In this document: positions 22,773 through 31,808 of the stretch, one piece after another | Position numbering within the stretch: position 1 is the stretch's first letter | Layout of the letters: each line of letters starts with the position of its first letter | Assembly: GCA_036365515.1 (NCBI GenBank) | Contig: CM070877.1 | Coordinates: 8,441,001 to 8,505,000 of the forward strand | Direction of reading: 5' to 3' | Length of the DNA stretch: 64,000 nt | Source: Torymus aiolomorphi | Taxonomy: Eukaryota > Arthropoda > Insecta > Hymenoptera > Torymidae | Program-made: the position numbers and the translations under genes | The notes under the pieces: model-generated | Database searches by the model: none | What the model saw: the letters and a program-made list of their open reading frames with translations, nothing else | Told to the model about the DNA's origin: nothing

Positions 22773-23291
22773 TTATAAGTATATTTTATCTTAGTATATT
22801 CAATCAGTATATTTTATATTGTATAAGATTCTACAAAGATATTTTATAAGTTCATAGAAATTTTAAAAAGTTAATGATGAGCAATTCAATGAAATTTATA
22901 TTAACAATATCAAATGACTATTTTTAAATTCAAAAGAAACTTTAAAATATTTAAACAAGTTAGTTTTTAAGGAAAATTTTCTATTATAAGAATAAATATT
23001 TCATAGAGGACATTGGGATGTGGAAACTTTAAGGGAAAATAAAAAAGATATGTAAGATTATTTCATATTTATTTAAAAAAGCTTTTTCATATTTATTTAA
23101 AAAAGCTTAAAAGTAATACATAGTAGAATACATCTTAATCTACGAGTATAAAAAGTTTCAAATTAATCTTTCTACTATAAAAATATATTTAGAAACTAGT
23201 GAACATCTTAATTAAAAAGTATTACAATTTAGTAAATAACTTTGAAAATTTAAAATTAAAGTTAAAGAGAAAATTATCTAAAAACTTATAA
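22773..23291. other. No recognised feature (Polinton interior)
   Basis: AT-rich spacer containing a small direct repeat around TATTTAAAAAAGCTT (23068-23108). It lies 3' of the leftward gene pair and probably includes its terminator and poly(A) region. Confidence 0.4.
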
Positions 23292-23582
23292 TTATATAAA
23301 TTCTAGAAGGCATCCACCTAAAGATTTGACGAAGACTTCTCTATTAACTAATTCTGACTCTATGTTGAGAAGCGCCTCTGGCTTCTCCAGTAATAAAGAA
23401 TTAACTTTACTTGGAAGGAAAATGTCAAAACTACTGTCTAATTCAAGAACAATTTTTAAGCCGTATTTAGTGGATACCTTTTTTAATGAGGTTATCTTAT
23501 ACTGTTTATTTAGCTCCAAGTCCCGTAGTCGTTTTGTGGGCAGGTATGATGGACTTCTCGCTGCTTCATTTATGAGGTCCAT
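23292..23582 (-). CDS. Small Polinton protein, possible OB-fold ssDNA-binding type
   Basis: A 96-residue frame. After a short N-terminus it has ELNKQYKITSLKKVSTKYG followed by KIVLELDSSFDIFLPSKV, the beta-strand pattern of a small OB-fold. Similar short proteins occur with mobile elements in invertebrates, so a single-strand DNA-binding role in element replication is plausible, but this is inference from pattern only. Its ATG lies two bases after a strong splice acceptor (TTTCTTTTTCAG), and a donor GTAAGT sits just beyond the stop of the upstream frame (23642). A 50-odd base intron therefore separates the two frames on one leftward transcript without fusing them. Confidence 0.6.
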   Translation of the reverse strand: MDLINEAARSPSYLPTKRLRDLELNKQYKITSLKKVSTKYGLKIVLELDSSFDIFLPSKVNSLLLEKPEALLNIESELVNREVFVKSLGGCLLEFI

Positions 23583-23641
23583 GACTGAAAAAGAAATGAT
23601 AAATTATTATTTATATTTTTTTTATAGAATTACTTACTTAT

Positions 23642-24172
23642 TTATTCTGACGTATCAGAACTTTCAGGGGTTGAATATTGCTCTCTCAAGTCTTCCACCC
23701 AGCGGTATAAAGCGCAAACTATTTCAACTGAACAATTCTGTTTCCACCCGGGACAATGATTAATGCAGGCTAGCGGTCGTATAAATCCAGGAGTTCTTAT
23801 AGATGGACAACCCAAATCCTCCAAGTTTCTTATATTATCGAAATAGGGTTGCAGCCAGTGTTTTTTGTGTTCACCTTTGACCCAAATTGTTAATAACGAC
23901 CCCTGCGCTTTTTCTTTCAATTTGTCGAAAGCCGTTGACAGGTATGAATACGGCACCTCTCCGTGTTCCCAATGAATTCCGTGCAGATTGGATTGTAAAT
24001 ATCTATTTAAAATTTTTACATTCTGGTCTAAATCACTCCAATCACAGGGTGGTTGAAATGTCGCAACGTACGGCACCGGATTTAACGCATTAGGATCTAT
24101 ATAAGCAATTTCTTTAAATATAAAATTGCCGTTGTTATCTTTAAAACCTTGTGTATCTACAATTAGTTCCAT
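23642..24172 (-). CDS. Hypothetical Polinton protein, 176 aa
   Basis: A complete frame starting MELIVDTQGF and ending in an acidic Ser/Glu-rich tail. Notable blocks are FKEIAYIDPNALNPVPYV, CDWSDLDQNVKILNRYLQ, IHWEHGEVPYSYL and a Cys/Trp block INHCPGWKQNCSVEIVCALY. I do not recognise the family. It is transcribed leftward from inside the Polinton, and the tandem repeats at 24.24-25.42 kb lie upstream. The first ~65 bp of the same gene are present in the right terminal region at 42698-42763, so it was once part of both inverted repeats or was copied between them. No signal peptide or membrane segment is seen. Confidence 0.65.
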   Translation of the reverse strand: MELIVDTQGFKDNNGNFIFKEIAYIDPNALNPVPYVATFQPPCDWSDLDQNVKILNRYLQSNLHGIHWEHGEVPYSYLSTAFDKLKEKAQGSLLTIWVKGEHKKHWLQPYFDNIRNLEDLGCPSIRTPGFIRPLACINHCPGWKQNCSVEIVCALYRWVEDLREQYSTPESSDTSE

Positions 24173-24239
24173 GATAAGTTATATACTGGAAATGTAGATA
24201 ACATTATTTGAATATTATTCAAGAAAAAAAGTAGAGTTA

Positions 24240-25420
24240 ATATAATAGTGTTAAAAGTTAGAGTGAAAGATGTGATAATAACTTATTAATTCATAATACA
24301 TGCAATGTAAAAAATTAAAGTCCCTACGGAGAGATTGAAAAGTTAAAGTACAATAGCTGAGAAAATCTTAGAAAAAAGAATATGAACTCATTATATGTGA
24401 AAAAGTTAAAGTAAGAGATGTGAAAATAAATTATAAATTCATGATACGTGCTATGTAAAAAATTAAAGTCCCTAAGAAGAGACTGAAAAGTTAAAGTTGA
24501 ACAGCTGAGAATATCTTAGAAAAAAATGAATTCATTAAAGTAAGAAATTTTAAAGTAACTTATAAATTCATGATACGTGCTGTGAAAAAATTAAAGTCCC
24601 TACAAAGAGACTGAAAAGTTAAAGTTTAATAGCTGAGAATGTCTTAGAAAAAATTAATAATTTATAAATTCACGATACGTGCTATGTAAAAAATTAAAGT
24701 TCCTAAGAAGAGACTGAAAAGTTAAAGTTCAACAGCTGAGAATATCTTAGAAAAAATATGAATTCATTAAAGTAAGAAATTTTAAAGTAACTTATAAATT
24801 CATGATACGTGTTATGAAAAAAATTAAAGTCCCTACAAAGAGACTGAAAAGTTAAAGTTTAATAGCTGAGAATGTCTTAGAAAAATTAATAATTTATAAA
24901 TTCACGATACGTGCTATGTAAAAAATTAAAGTCCCTAAGAAGAGACTGAAAAGTTAAAGTTCAACAGCTGAGAATATCTTAGAAAAAAATATGAATTCAT
25001 TAAAGTAAGAAATTTTAAAGTAACTTATAAATTCATGATACGTGTTATGAAAAAAATTAAAGTCCCTACAGAGAGACTGAAAAGTTAAAGTTCAATAGCT
25101 GAGAATATCTCAGAAAAAATATGAATTCATTAAAGAAAGTGATTTGAAAATAACTTATAAATTCATGATACGTGCTGTGAAAAAAAATTAAAGTCCCTAC
25201 AGAGAGACTGATAAGTTAAAGTTCAATAGCTGAGAATATCTTAGAAAAAGGAATAACTTATAAATTCGTGATACGTGCTATGTAAAAAATTAAAGTCCCT
25301 ACGAAGAGACTGAAAAGTTAAAGTTCAACAGCTGAGAATATCTTAGAAAAAATATGAATTCATTATACGTAAAAAGTTAAAGTATCTGAAAGTTTAAAAT
25401 AGTAAGTATAAGATGCCTAA
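24240..25420. repeat. Tandem repeats, ~100-145 bp, left inner inverted repeat
   Basis: About nine copies of a unit containing AAATTAAAGTCCCTA, GAGACTGAAAAGTTAAAGTT, AGCTGAGAATATCTTAG and TAAATTCATGATACGTGCTA. The same units, inverted, occupy 41936-42600 at the other end (about six copies). They extend the Polinton inverted repeats inwards, and copy number differs between the ends. Short spacings alternate with longer ones, which suggests a two-type higher-order arrangement. Confidence 0.9.
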
Positions 25421-25905
25421 GGGACTTATAATATGAATAGTGTGAAAAAGTTTAAGTATGAGACGTGAAAATAACTTAGAATTAATTCGACAAATGAATT
25501 TACCTTTTATAACTGTAAGAAAAGTGTTGTATTAAGATTCAAGACTTTAAAACTTTTTAATTATAAGTCCTGAAAGAAGAAATTATTAAAGACCTGTAAG
25601 AATGCTATATTAAAAGTATTAGAGCTGAAATAAGAAAAAGAAACGAGTGGCTAGGACCCAGCTCGCCTAACCTTTATAGTAAGGAAATGTTTGTAAATAC
25701 TTTTTATCAGCCCAAACTTAAAAGTTTCTCGGTCATGCGCAGTTCGTCACCTACCAATCTTTCCTCACTCATCTATGAATCTTTTACGTTACCACGCATG
25801 TGCATACGATCATCTATAGATCTTTCTTCTTTAATCTAAAATGAATAACTATACCGTGCAGGTGCACTGCCATCTATCAATCTTTAAACTGTCGCGCATG
25901 CGCAC
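25421..25905. other. Polinton intergenic region upstream of a promoter
   Basis: Mixed-composition spacer with several short near-repeats of CATCTATMRATCTTT and GCGCATGCGCA, just before the TATA/Inr pair. These could be binding sites, but none could be named. Confidence 0.35.
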
Positions 25906-25906
25906 C

Positions 25907-25976
25907 TATATACCGACAGTGGATAAAAGGCTGCGCGTCAGTCCCATGAGGCTTAGTCTCCTTACCAAACGTAAGT
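25907..25976 (+). promoter_or_regulatory. TATA box, initiator and first splice donor
   Basis: TATATA at 25907-25912 lies 33 bp before the A of TCAGTC (25938-25943), the arthropod initiator consensus. About 30 bp downstream comes AAC followed by GTAAGT at 25971-25976, a consensus splice donor. Together they predict a short non-coding first exon feeding the rightward Polinton genes, most directly the one starting at 27053. Spacing and motifs are seen; use in vivo is inferred. Confidence 0.5.
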
Positions 25977-27052
25977 ATTTCATATAATTACTTTTGATTT
26001 TCAGCTTATTAATATACAATCCTTACAGCTTATTGATCTATAGTTTAACTTATAATGATTCAGTTTTTCTCTTCATTATATTAATGTAACTTAAAGTTTT
26101 CGATTATAATAACTTCGTCTTTTCAACGTATTAACATATATAATTTTCAATTCTCTAATACTTTATCATTTATAGTTCTATAAAATTAAATTTTTTTTTT
26201 AATGCTTTGCTATTAGTTTATAATACTTGAACATTTTTTAGATACATCTCATTATTTCAAGTTGACAAGTGCTACTGAGCTTTGAGAGTATTTTTTCGTT
26301 ACCGTCTGAAAATAGCTTGAAAGATTTTCATCTAATATACCGATAGTTGCTGCAGAAGTCTATCTTTTCACTAGTTAAGTTCAAAACGAATTGGTAAGTT
26401 AATATAAATTAATTTAAACCTTTTTTTTTCTCAAGTTCATTATTCTTTTTCCACTTAAATTTTTTCAATATTTCACAAATATTCCTTTTCAATTAAGTGT
26501 TTATTTTATTTAAAATTTTTTATTCAAATGTATAATACTAGAACTTAGCAAACTATAATTAACTTTGATAATTATAAATGAAACAGTACATTCTATTATG
26601 TATTATTATATATTTCTACATAACAATAAAGTAAAACTATTCTGTAAAATAAAAATGAGCCAAAAATATGTAATACTTTTCGACTAAATGAAAGGGCTTC
26701 ATTCAAATAACATTTGATTAAATAAAATATCATTAATATTGTTAGTTCGCGAAGCAACCGATAAAGAATTAGTTTAGAAGTAAAATTCAAGAAAATTTCG
26801 GAAAGGCAGTTTAGCGAGCCAGCACATGTGTGAACGATATCGTCCACCCGCGCGTCACTCTCGAAGCGTTCATAAAACAAAGGACCCTAAGTGCTCCATT
26901 GAAAATCTTTCCAAAATCCAAATTTTTTCTATAAAGGGCATTATATATTGAAAGCGTTGCTTTTCTCGCTACGTATAATATACAAGATTCAGTCTTTAGG
27001 AAGTGTTCACGCAAGCAACTTCGTCCGATTTGGAAAATTTTTAAAGTTAAAA
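25977..27052. other. Probable 5' intron/UTR of the rightward Polinton gene
   Basis: AT-rich, no convincing coding. It lies between the predicted donor at 25971 and the ATG at 27053. No strong acceptor could be fixed. Confidence 0.3.
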
Positions 27053-27256
27053 ATGTATAAAAGTACAGAGATCTATGTGACGGAAATCAGAAGAATCATT
27101 GTAAATAGTGTACAACATAAATGTGAGTGGGAAAAGTTAAAGGAAAAAACTATAGATCTTCCTGAAATATGTCCATTTGCAGAAGATCATAGAAAGGACC
27201 CGAGAATTGTAAGAAATCTACCAACGCTATGTTATGAAGTTTTGAATGAGTGTGAG
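27053..27256 (+). pseudogene. Unknown Polinton gene, first coding exon, cut by palindrome
   Basis: The ATG at 27053 is preceded by AAA and opens a 68-codon coding stretch with IYVTEIRRIIVNSV, CEWEKLKEK, LPEICPFAEDHRKDPRI and NLPTLCYEVLNE. This looks like a compact helical domain and is unlike the flanking low-complexity sequence. I do not recognise it. At 27257 the sequence switches to the palindrome. Across the insertion the exon resumes at about 35585 for three codons and ends CAG at a GTAAGT donor (35594), in the same phase as the next exon. An open frame running on from 27257 into the HLNF-type repeats is an artefact of the insertion. Confidence 0.65.
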
Positions 27257-27261
27257 CCCGG

Positions 27262-27905
27262 TTGTAAATATTCACCTGGTTTTCACCTGAATTTCCACCT
27301 GAATTATCACCTGAATTTCCACCTAAATTTTACGTGAAATTCGTGTAAAATGTATGCGAAAACCACCCAAATTTTATGTGATTTATACCTGTATTTCACG
27401 TGTCAAAATTCTAAAAACGTCAGGTGAATTTCACGTGATTTTCACCCGATGCTCACGTGAACTTCACCGGAGATAAATTAAAGCTTCCTTCTTGTGACAT
27501 CGTTTTTTCAGGTGAATTTCATGTGATTTACATGTGAATCCACACGAATTTCACATTTATTTCACCTATATTCCGTAGTATTTTCGGGTGAATTTAACCT
27601 GAAATTCACGTGATTTTCACCCAATATTCACGTGAACTTCACCACAGATACATTAAAGCTTCTTTCTCTTGTTATCGTTTTCTCAGGTGAATTTCACGTG
27701 ATTTTCACCCAATATTCATGTGAACTTTATATAGACCCTATTGAAAGTATCCATCGGGATTTCCATATAGAAATATACATGGATTCCATATGGACACTCA
27801 TATGGAAATCCACCTGAAAATCTGTTCCAAAACGTCATATGCAAATCTGTATGAAAATCCATGTGAAAATCCATATGAAAATCCATGTACAAATCTATGT
27901 AGAGA
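27262..27905. repeat. 12-bp-period degenerate minisatellite rich in CACGTG/CACCTG
   Basis: Variants of TTCACGTGAAAT and TTTCACCTGAA recur roughly every 12-13 bp, changing to AAATCCATATGA-type units towards the inside. Most units contain a CANNTG palindrome. On translation they give tetrapeptide repeats (HLNF on one strand, MDFH on the other), which explains the apparent open frames here. The mirror copy is at 34934-35577. Confidence 0.85.
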
Positions 27906-28454
27906 TGCAATTAAAAATCTGCCCTGAACCTGGATTATTTATGGACATACTACTGCAGATACGATTTGAACTTCGCCGAGAACCATCATTGGAATATATA
28001 TAAAAAAGGCTATATCGGTATTAGTATATATAACTAATGGATATGATACATACCTAGCTGCAACATTACAATAAGATATAAGATCACTGATGATATTTTG
28101 CTTAATGTGGAGAAAGAAGTAACGACGTTTAACGAGCCTCGTGCTCGCGCTACTCGACAACGACCCGTGATATCAAATTCACACGAGGCCGGAGCCGAGC
28201 GCCCCTACGTGTACTCGATTATTAGCAGCTACCATGAATAGTTGGGACGGGCGGTTAAACTCGGCGACAGCGCGAGAAGTCGACATCTTGGCGATGATGG
28301 TGCTCTTCAAAGAAACAGCTCAAATTTTTAAAATCGTTTATGCTTTGTAAGTTTACTGATAATTATTATTTCACAAAATTTTTTCAGATTCTTTATTAAA
28401 AATCCTTAAAAATGAGCCCTACTAAAACAATATTGGCGAACAACCCTCTTTTGT

Positions 28455-29475
28455 AAAGAATTGTATATTTTTAAATACCAATAGAAACCAATCATTTGTA
28501 TTTCTGACAACCAGATGGATTTGAGATTTTAATGTTATTCATATATCTAATGTTATAGATCTTGTCAATAAGTTTCTCAAAGCAGAAAAAATACATTCAA
28601 CATCTATTTTCAACAATATTTTCACCAGGCTTGTAAGTAAAAATATTCATCTTTATTTTCCTAAATTTTCAATGGGAGCCGGTTACACTGTTATTAAACT
28701 CTATATGTATTTTTCATATCTACTCGAAAGAAAATTTCATAAGTTATCGAGTGTTATGTGTGCCAAATGAAAAAGTATATTACTATAAAAAAGTTTAAAT
28801 CAAAGTAGTTGAAAGACAATTTAGCAATTGTGTATTCCGATGCCCAGACAAGAACTTCTTACTCAATTATTTTCAAATAAAATATGGTTTTCTTATTAAG
28901 TCTGCGCTTCATGTAATTTCATAAATTATGTAATTTACAATCTTATAAATCATTAAGATCCATAATTCAATTATTTATTTGTGACTTATTCACTGAATAG
29001 TTTATGAAATTTCATGAAGCGAGGGCTTAATAAGAACACCATATTATATTGGACTATTATTGAGTAAGAAGTTCGTGTCTGGGCATCGGAATATACAATT
29101 GTTAAATTGTCTTTCAACCACTTTGATTTAAACTTTTTATAATAATATACTTTATCATTTGGGACACATAATACTGGATAACTTATGAAATTTTCTTTCC
29201 AGTAGATATGAAAATACATATAGAATTTATTAACAGTGTAACCGGCTCCCATTGAAAATTTAGGAAAGTAAAGATGAATATTTTTACTTACAGGCCTGTT
29301 GAAAATATTGTTGGAAATAGATGTTTAATGTATTTTTCCTGCTTTGAGAAAACTTAGTGACAAGATCCATGCCATTAGATATATGAATAACATTAAGATC
29401 TCAAATCCGTCTGGTGGTCAGAAATACAAATTATTGGTTTCTATTGATATTTAAAAAATATAGAATGCTTTTCAA
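28455..29475. repeat. Nested palindrome within the left arm
   Basis: Two ~490-bp halves (about 28455-28945 and 28984-29475) are inverse copies of each other but diverged by several percent. They share CCAATGATTTGTATTTCTGA-like, GGGAGCCGGTTACACTGTTA and GATGCCCAGACA segments. The halves are older than the outer arms. Mirror copy: 33364-34384. Confidence 0.85.
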
Positions 29476-29763
29476 CAGGGTTTTCTAACAATGCTTCGAG
29501 GCTTATTGGAAAAGCTCTTAAATAAGGACTCAATAAAGCTTTTGTCGCATGCAAAATATTCTGCTTTATCAAATGGATCATAATTCATAATATAAATATA
29601 ACTATATTCTTAAAATAAAAAACAAATTTTTTAAAATTTTGAGCTGCTGACTTCATGTGAAATGCATTATAAATACCTATACTATATAATGTAATGTCAT
29701 ATGAAATGTCAGTATTCTTTCATACTGCTAACAAAAACAGATTGAATATTAGTTGATTCATTA

Positions 29764-30147
29764 CACGGAGCAAAATTTATTTCTAAACTTTAATCTTTAT
29801 AAGAAAATTTATTATTTTTATAGTAGTGCTGGGACATACTCAACATGGGGGATTTATCTTGTTTTAAATATTAATTTTTATTATTTTTGTAGCAAATTTT
29901 ACTATTTCAAATAGTACTTTTTATGACTGCTGCAAAAATAATAAATATTACTATTTCAGATAATAAAATTTGCTACAAATGTAGTAAAAATTATTCTTTA
30001 AAAAATAAAATTTGCTATGAAAATTATAAAAATTACTATTTATAACAGTAAAGATCCTACATGTCGAATGTGTCCCAGTACTAAACTATAAAAATAATAA
30101 ATTTTCTTATAAAAAGAGTAAAGTTTACAAATAAATTTTTCTCCGTG
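29764..30147. mobile_element. Palindromic MITE with TA duplication
   Basis: The ends CACGGAGCAAAATTTATTT and its inverse (CTCCGTG at the right) are flanked by TA on both sides, as for Tc1/mariner-type MITEs. The interior is itself largely palindromic around ~29955, with repeated AATTTGCTACAAA segments. It is present in both arms of the giant palindrome (mirror 32692-33075). Confidence 0.75.
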
Positions 30148-30435
30148 TACAAGAAAATAAAAAGCATATATTATTATGGCAAATTCACATATAATTATAA
30201 AATAACTTCACATATTAAAGATTATTGACATGCGTGTGCCTCTAAGTTACTGTTATATAACTTACATCGAAAGAAGAAATCCATACATTGTTGCTAAATG
30301 CTAATTAATCATTAGAATATAGCTTACAGTTTGTAACCTAAATGCAGCAGTAAATTTAAAACACATTATACTTATGACATAGCCTTTTGCAAACTATAAG
30401 CTATGAAGGTAAACTCCAAATTATGAGGTAGGAAA

Positions 30436-30560
30436 TGGAAAAAATTGGACATCCGACAAACTATATTGGATATGCTAGTTTATTCCAGCCTAACACCAGG
30501 CTGGAATGAACTAGCGTATCCTACATAGTTCATCTATTGTCCAATTTTTACAATTTCCTT
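30436..30560. repeat. Hairpin, ~60-bp arms
   Basis: GGAAATGGAAAAAATTGGACA ... CTAGTTTATTCCAGCCT pairs with AGGCTGGAATGAACTAG ... TGTCCAATTTTTACAATTTCC around a 6-nt loop at about 30498. Mirror copy: 32279-32403. Confidence 0.85.
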
Positions 30561-31030
30561 AATCATACTTATACGAACAATTTAAAACACACCGTACAAA
30601 TTATGAGGAATTTTATAAACTCTAATTAAATGTTCTTATTATAAATAACTAAAAAATAATTATCGAACAATCATTCCCAATTGAAATATGTCAAGTTGAA
30701 ATTACTATAATAAGATACGAGGCCAGGCAAGAAAATTTTTATAATAATGGTTCACCTATTATTCGTTAAACATAAGTGTGGTATTATAAGGACAGCAGTG
30801 ATAGTGTCAGATCTAAAATCATATGAACTGTCAGTGTTCTTTCATACTGCTACCTGAAACATAACAATATAAATTGAATATTAGTTGTGCGTGTCTTGGA
30901 ACTGTAAATAGTCATTCTGTTTTTTCTTTTTTTTTTTGAAGTTAAAGTTATAGTTATGCTTTGCAAGTATTCTACATATAGAATATTACAAGTTATTGTT
31001 ATATAACTTTCATTGTTAGAAGAAATCCAT

Positions 31031-31808
31031 ACATTATTACTAAATGCTACTTGATCATTAAAATATAGCTTACAGCTTGTACTCTAAATACAACGGCAGT
31101 AAATTTCAAACAATATTATATTTATTACATAGCCTTTTACAAACAGTTAACTGTATTTCAATGGTAAAGTATAAATATTATATAATTATATAACAATAAT
31201 TTATACTTTTATATGTGGAAAACTTGCAATCCATAAATATTAAATTATACAAAACAGAATAAACAATGTCAATCGAACACATGCACCTGTCAATACTCTT
31301 TAATATGTGAAGTTATTTTATAAATATAAGTATAAATATAAATATAAATATGTTAATAAAAAACCTTTTATTTTTAACAATAAATCATTGGGAAAGTACT
31401 TACTATACCAAGTGTCATCCTTGGAAATGCATATACAGATAAGTCGCACCCAGTCAACCCTATAGAAGAATAAACATTGCTTGAAGTAACATTAGCTAAC
31501 TATTAAATATTGGAATGTTACTCACCAGTTGAGGAGACGGCAACAAACTTGCAAAAAGGACTTTTCTAGCAGCAAGTGCATTGTAGCAGGGATCACTGGA
31601 TCAGGAAGAAGAATTTGCCATGACTGTCAGAGGAGGATGAAATAGCTTTCGCCATCAGGTAATGCACAGCTCCCTCGTAGCACAACTAGCATAAGAAAAT
31701 GAAGAAACACGAGACAGACGCAAAAATACATGAAAAAGTGGGTGCACTGATCTCACCCTCTCAGAAACACGAGACAGACGCAAAAATACATGAAAAAGTG
31801 GGTGCACA
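31031..31808. repeat. Spacer of the giant palindrome, with a 2x tandem repeat
   Basis: Single-copy centre. Its left ~120 bp are a diverged copy of arm sequence near 30287-30400. At 31702-31808 a ~60-bp unit (GAAACACGAGACAGACGCAA ... GTGGGTGCAC) occurs twice in tandem. A 95-codon frame starting at 31699 runs through it into the right arm, has no recognisable domain, and is probably fortuitous. Confidence 0.7.

Larger units (their letters stand above)
27257..31030. repeat. Left arm of giant palindrome
   Basis: Matches 31809-35582 inverted (position p pairs with 62839 minus p). Only scattered single-base differences were seen, for example near 27576 and 27651. It contains in order a 12-bp minisatellite, a nested 1-kb palindrome, a TA-flanked MITE and a short hairpin. 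Confidence 0.95.

Noticed and set aside
27716..28160. Minus-strand frames of 64 and 73 codons duplicated in the other palindrome arm
   Set aside because: The duplication is explained by the palindrome; one frame is the 12-bp repeat (MDFH units) and the other has no domain or start context.
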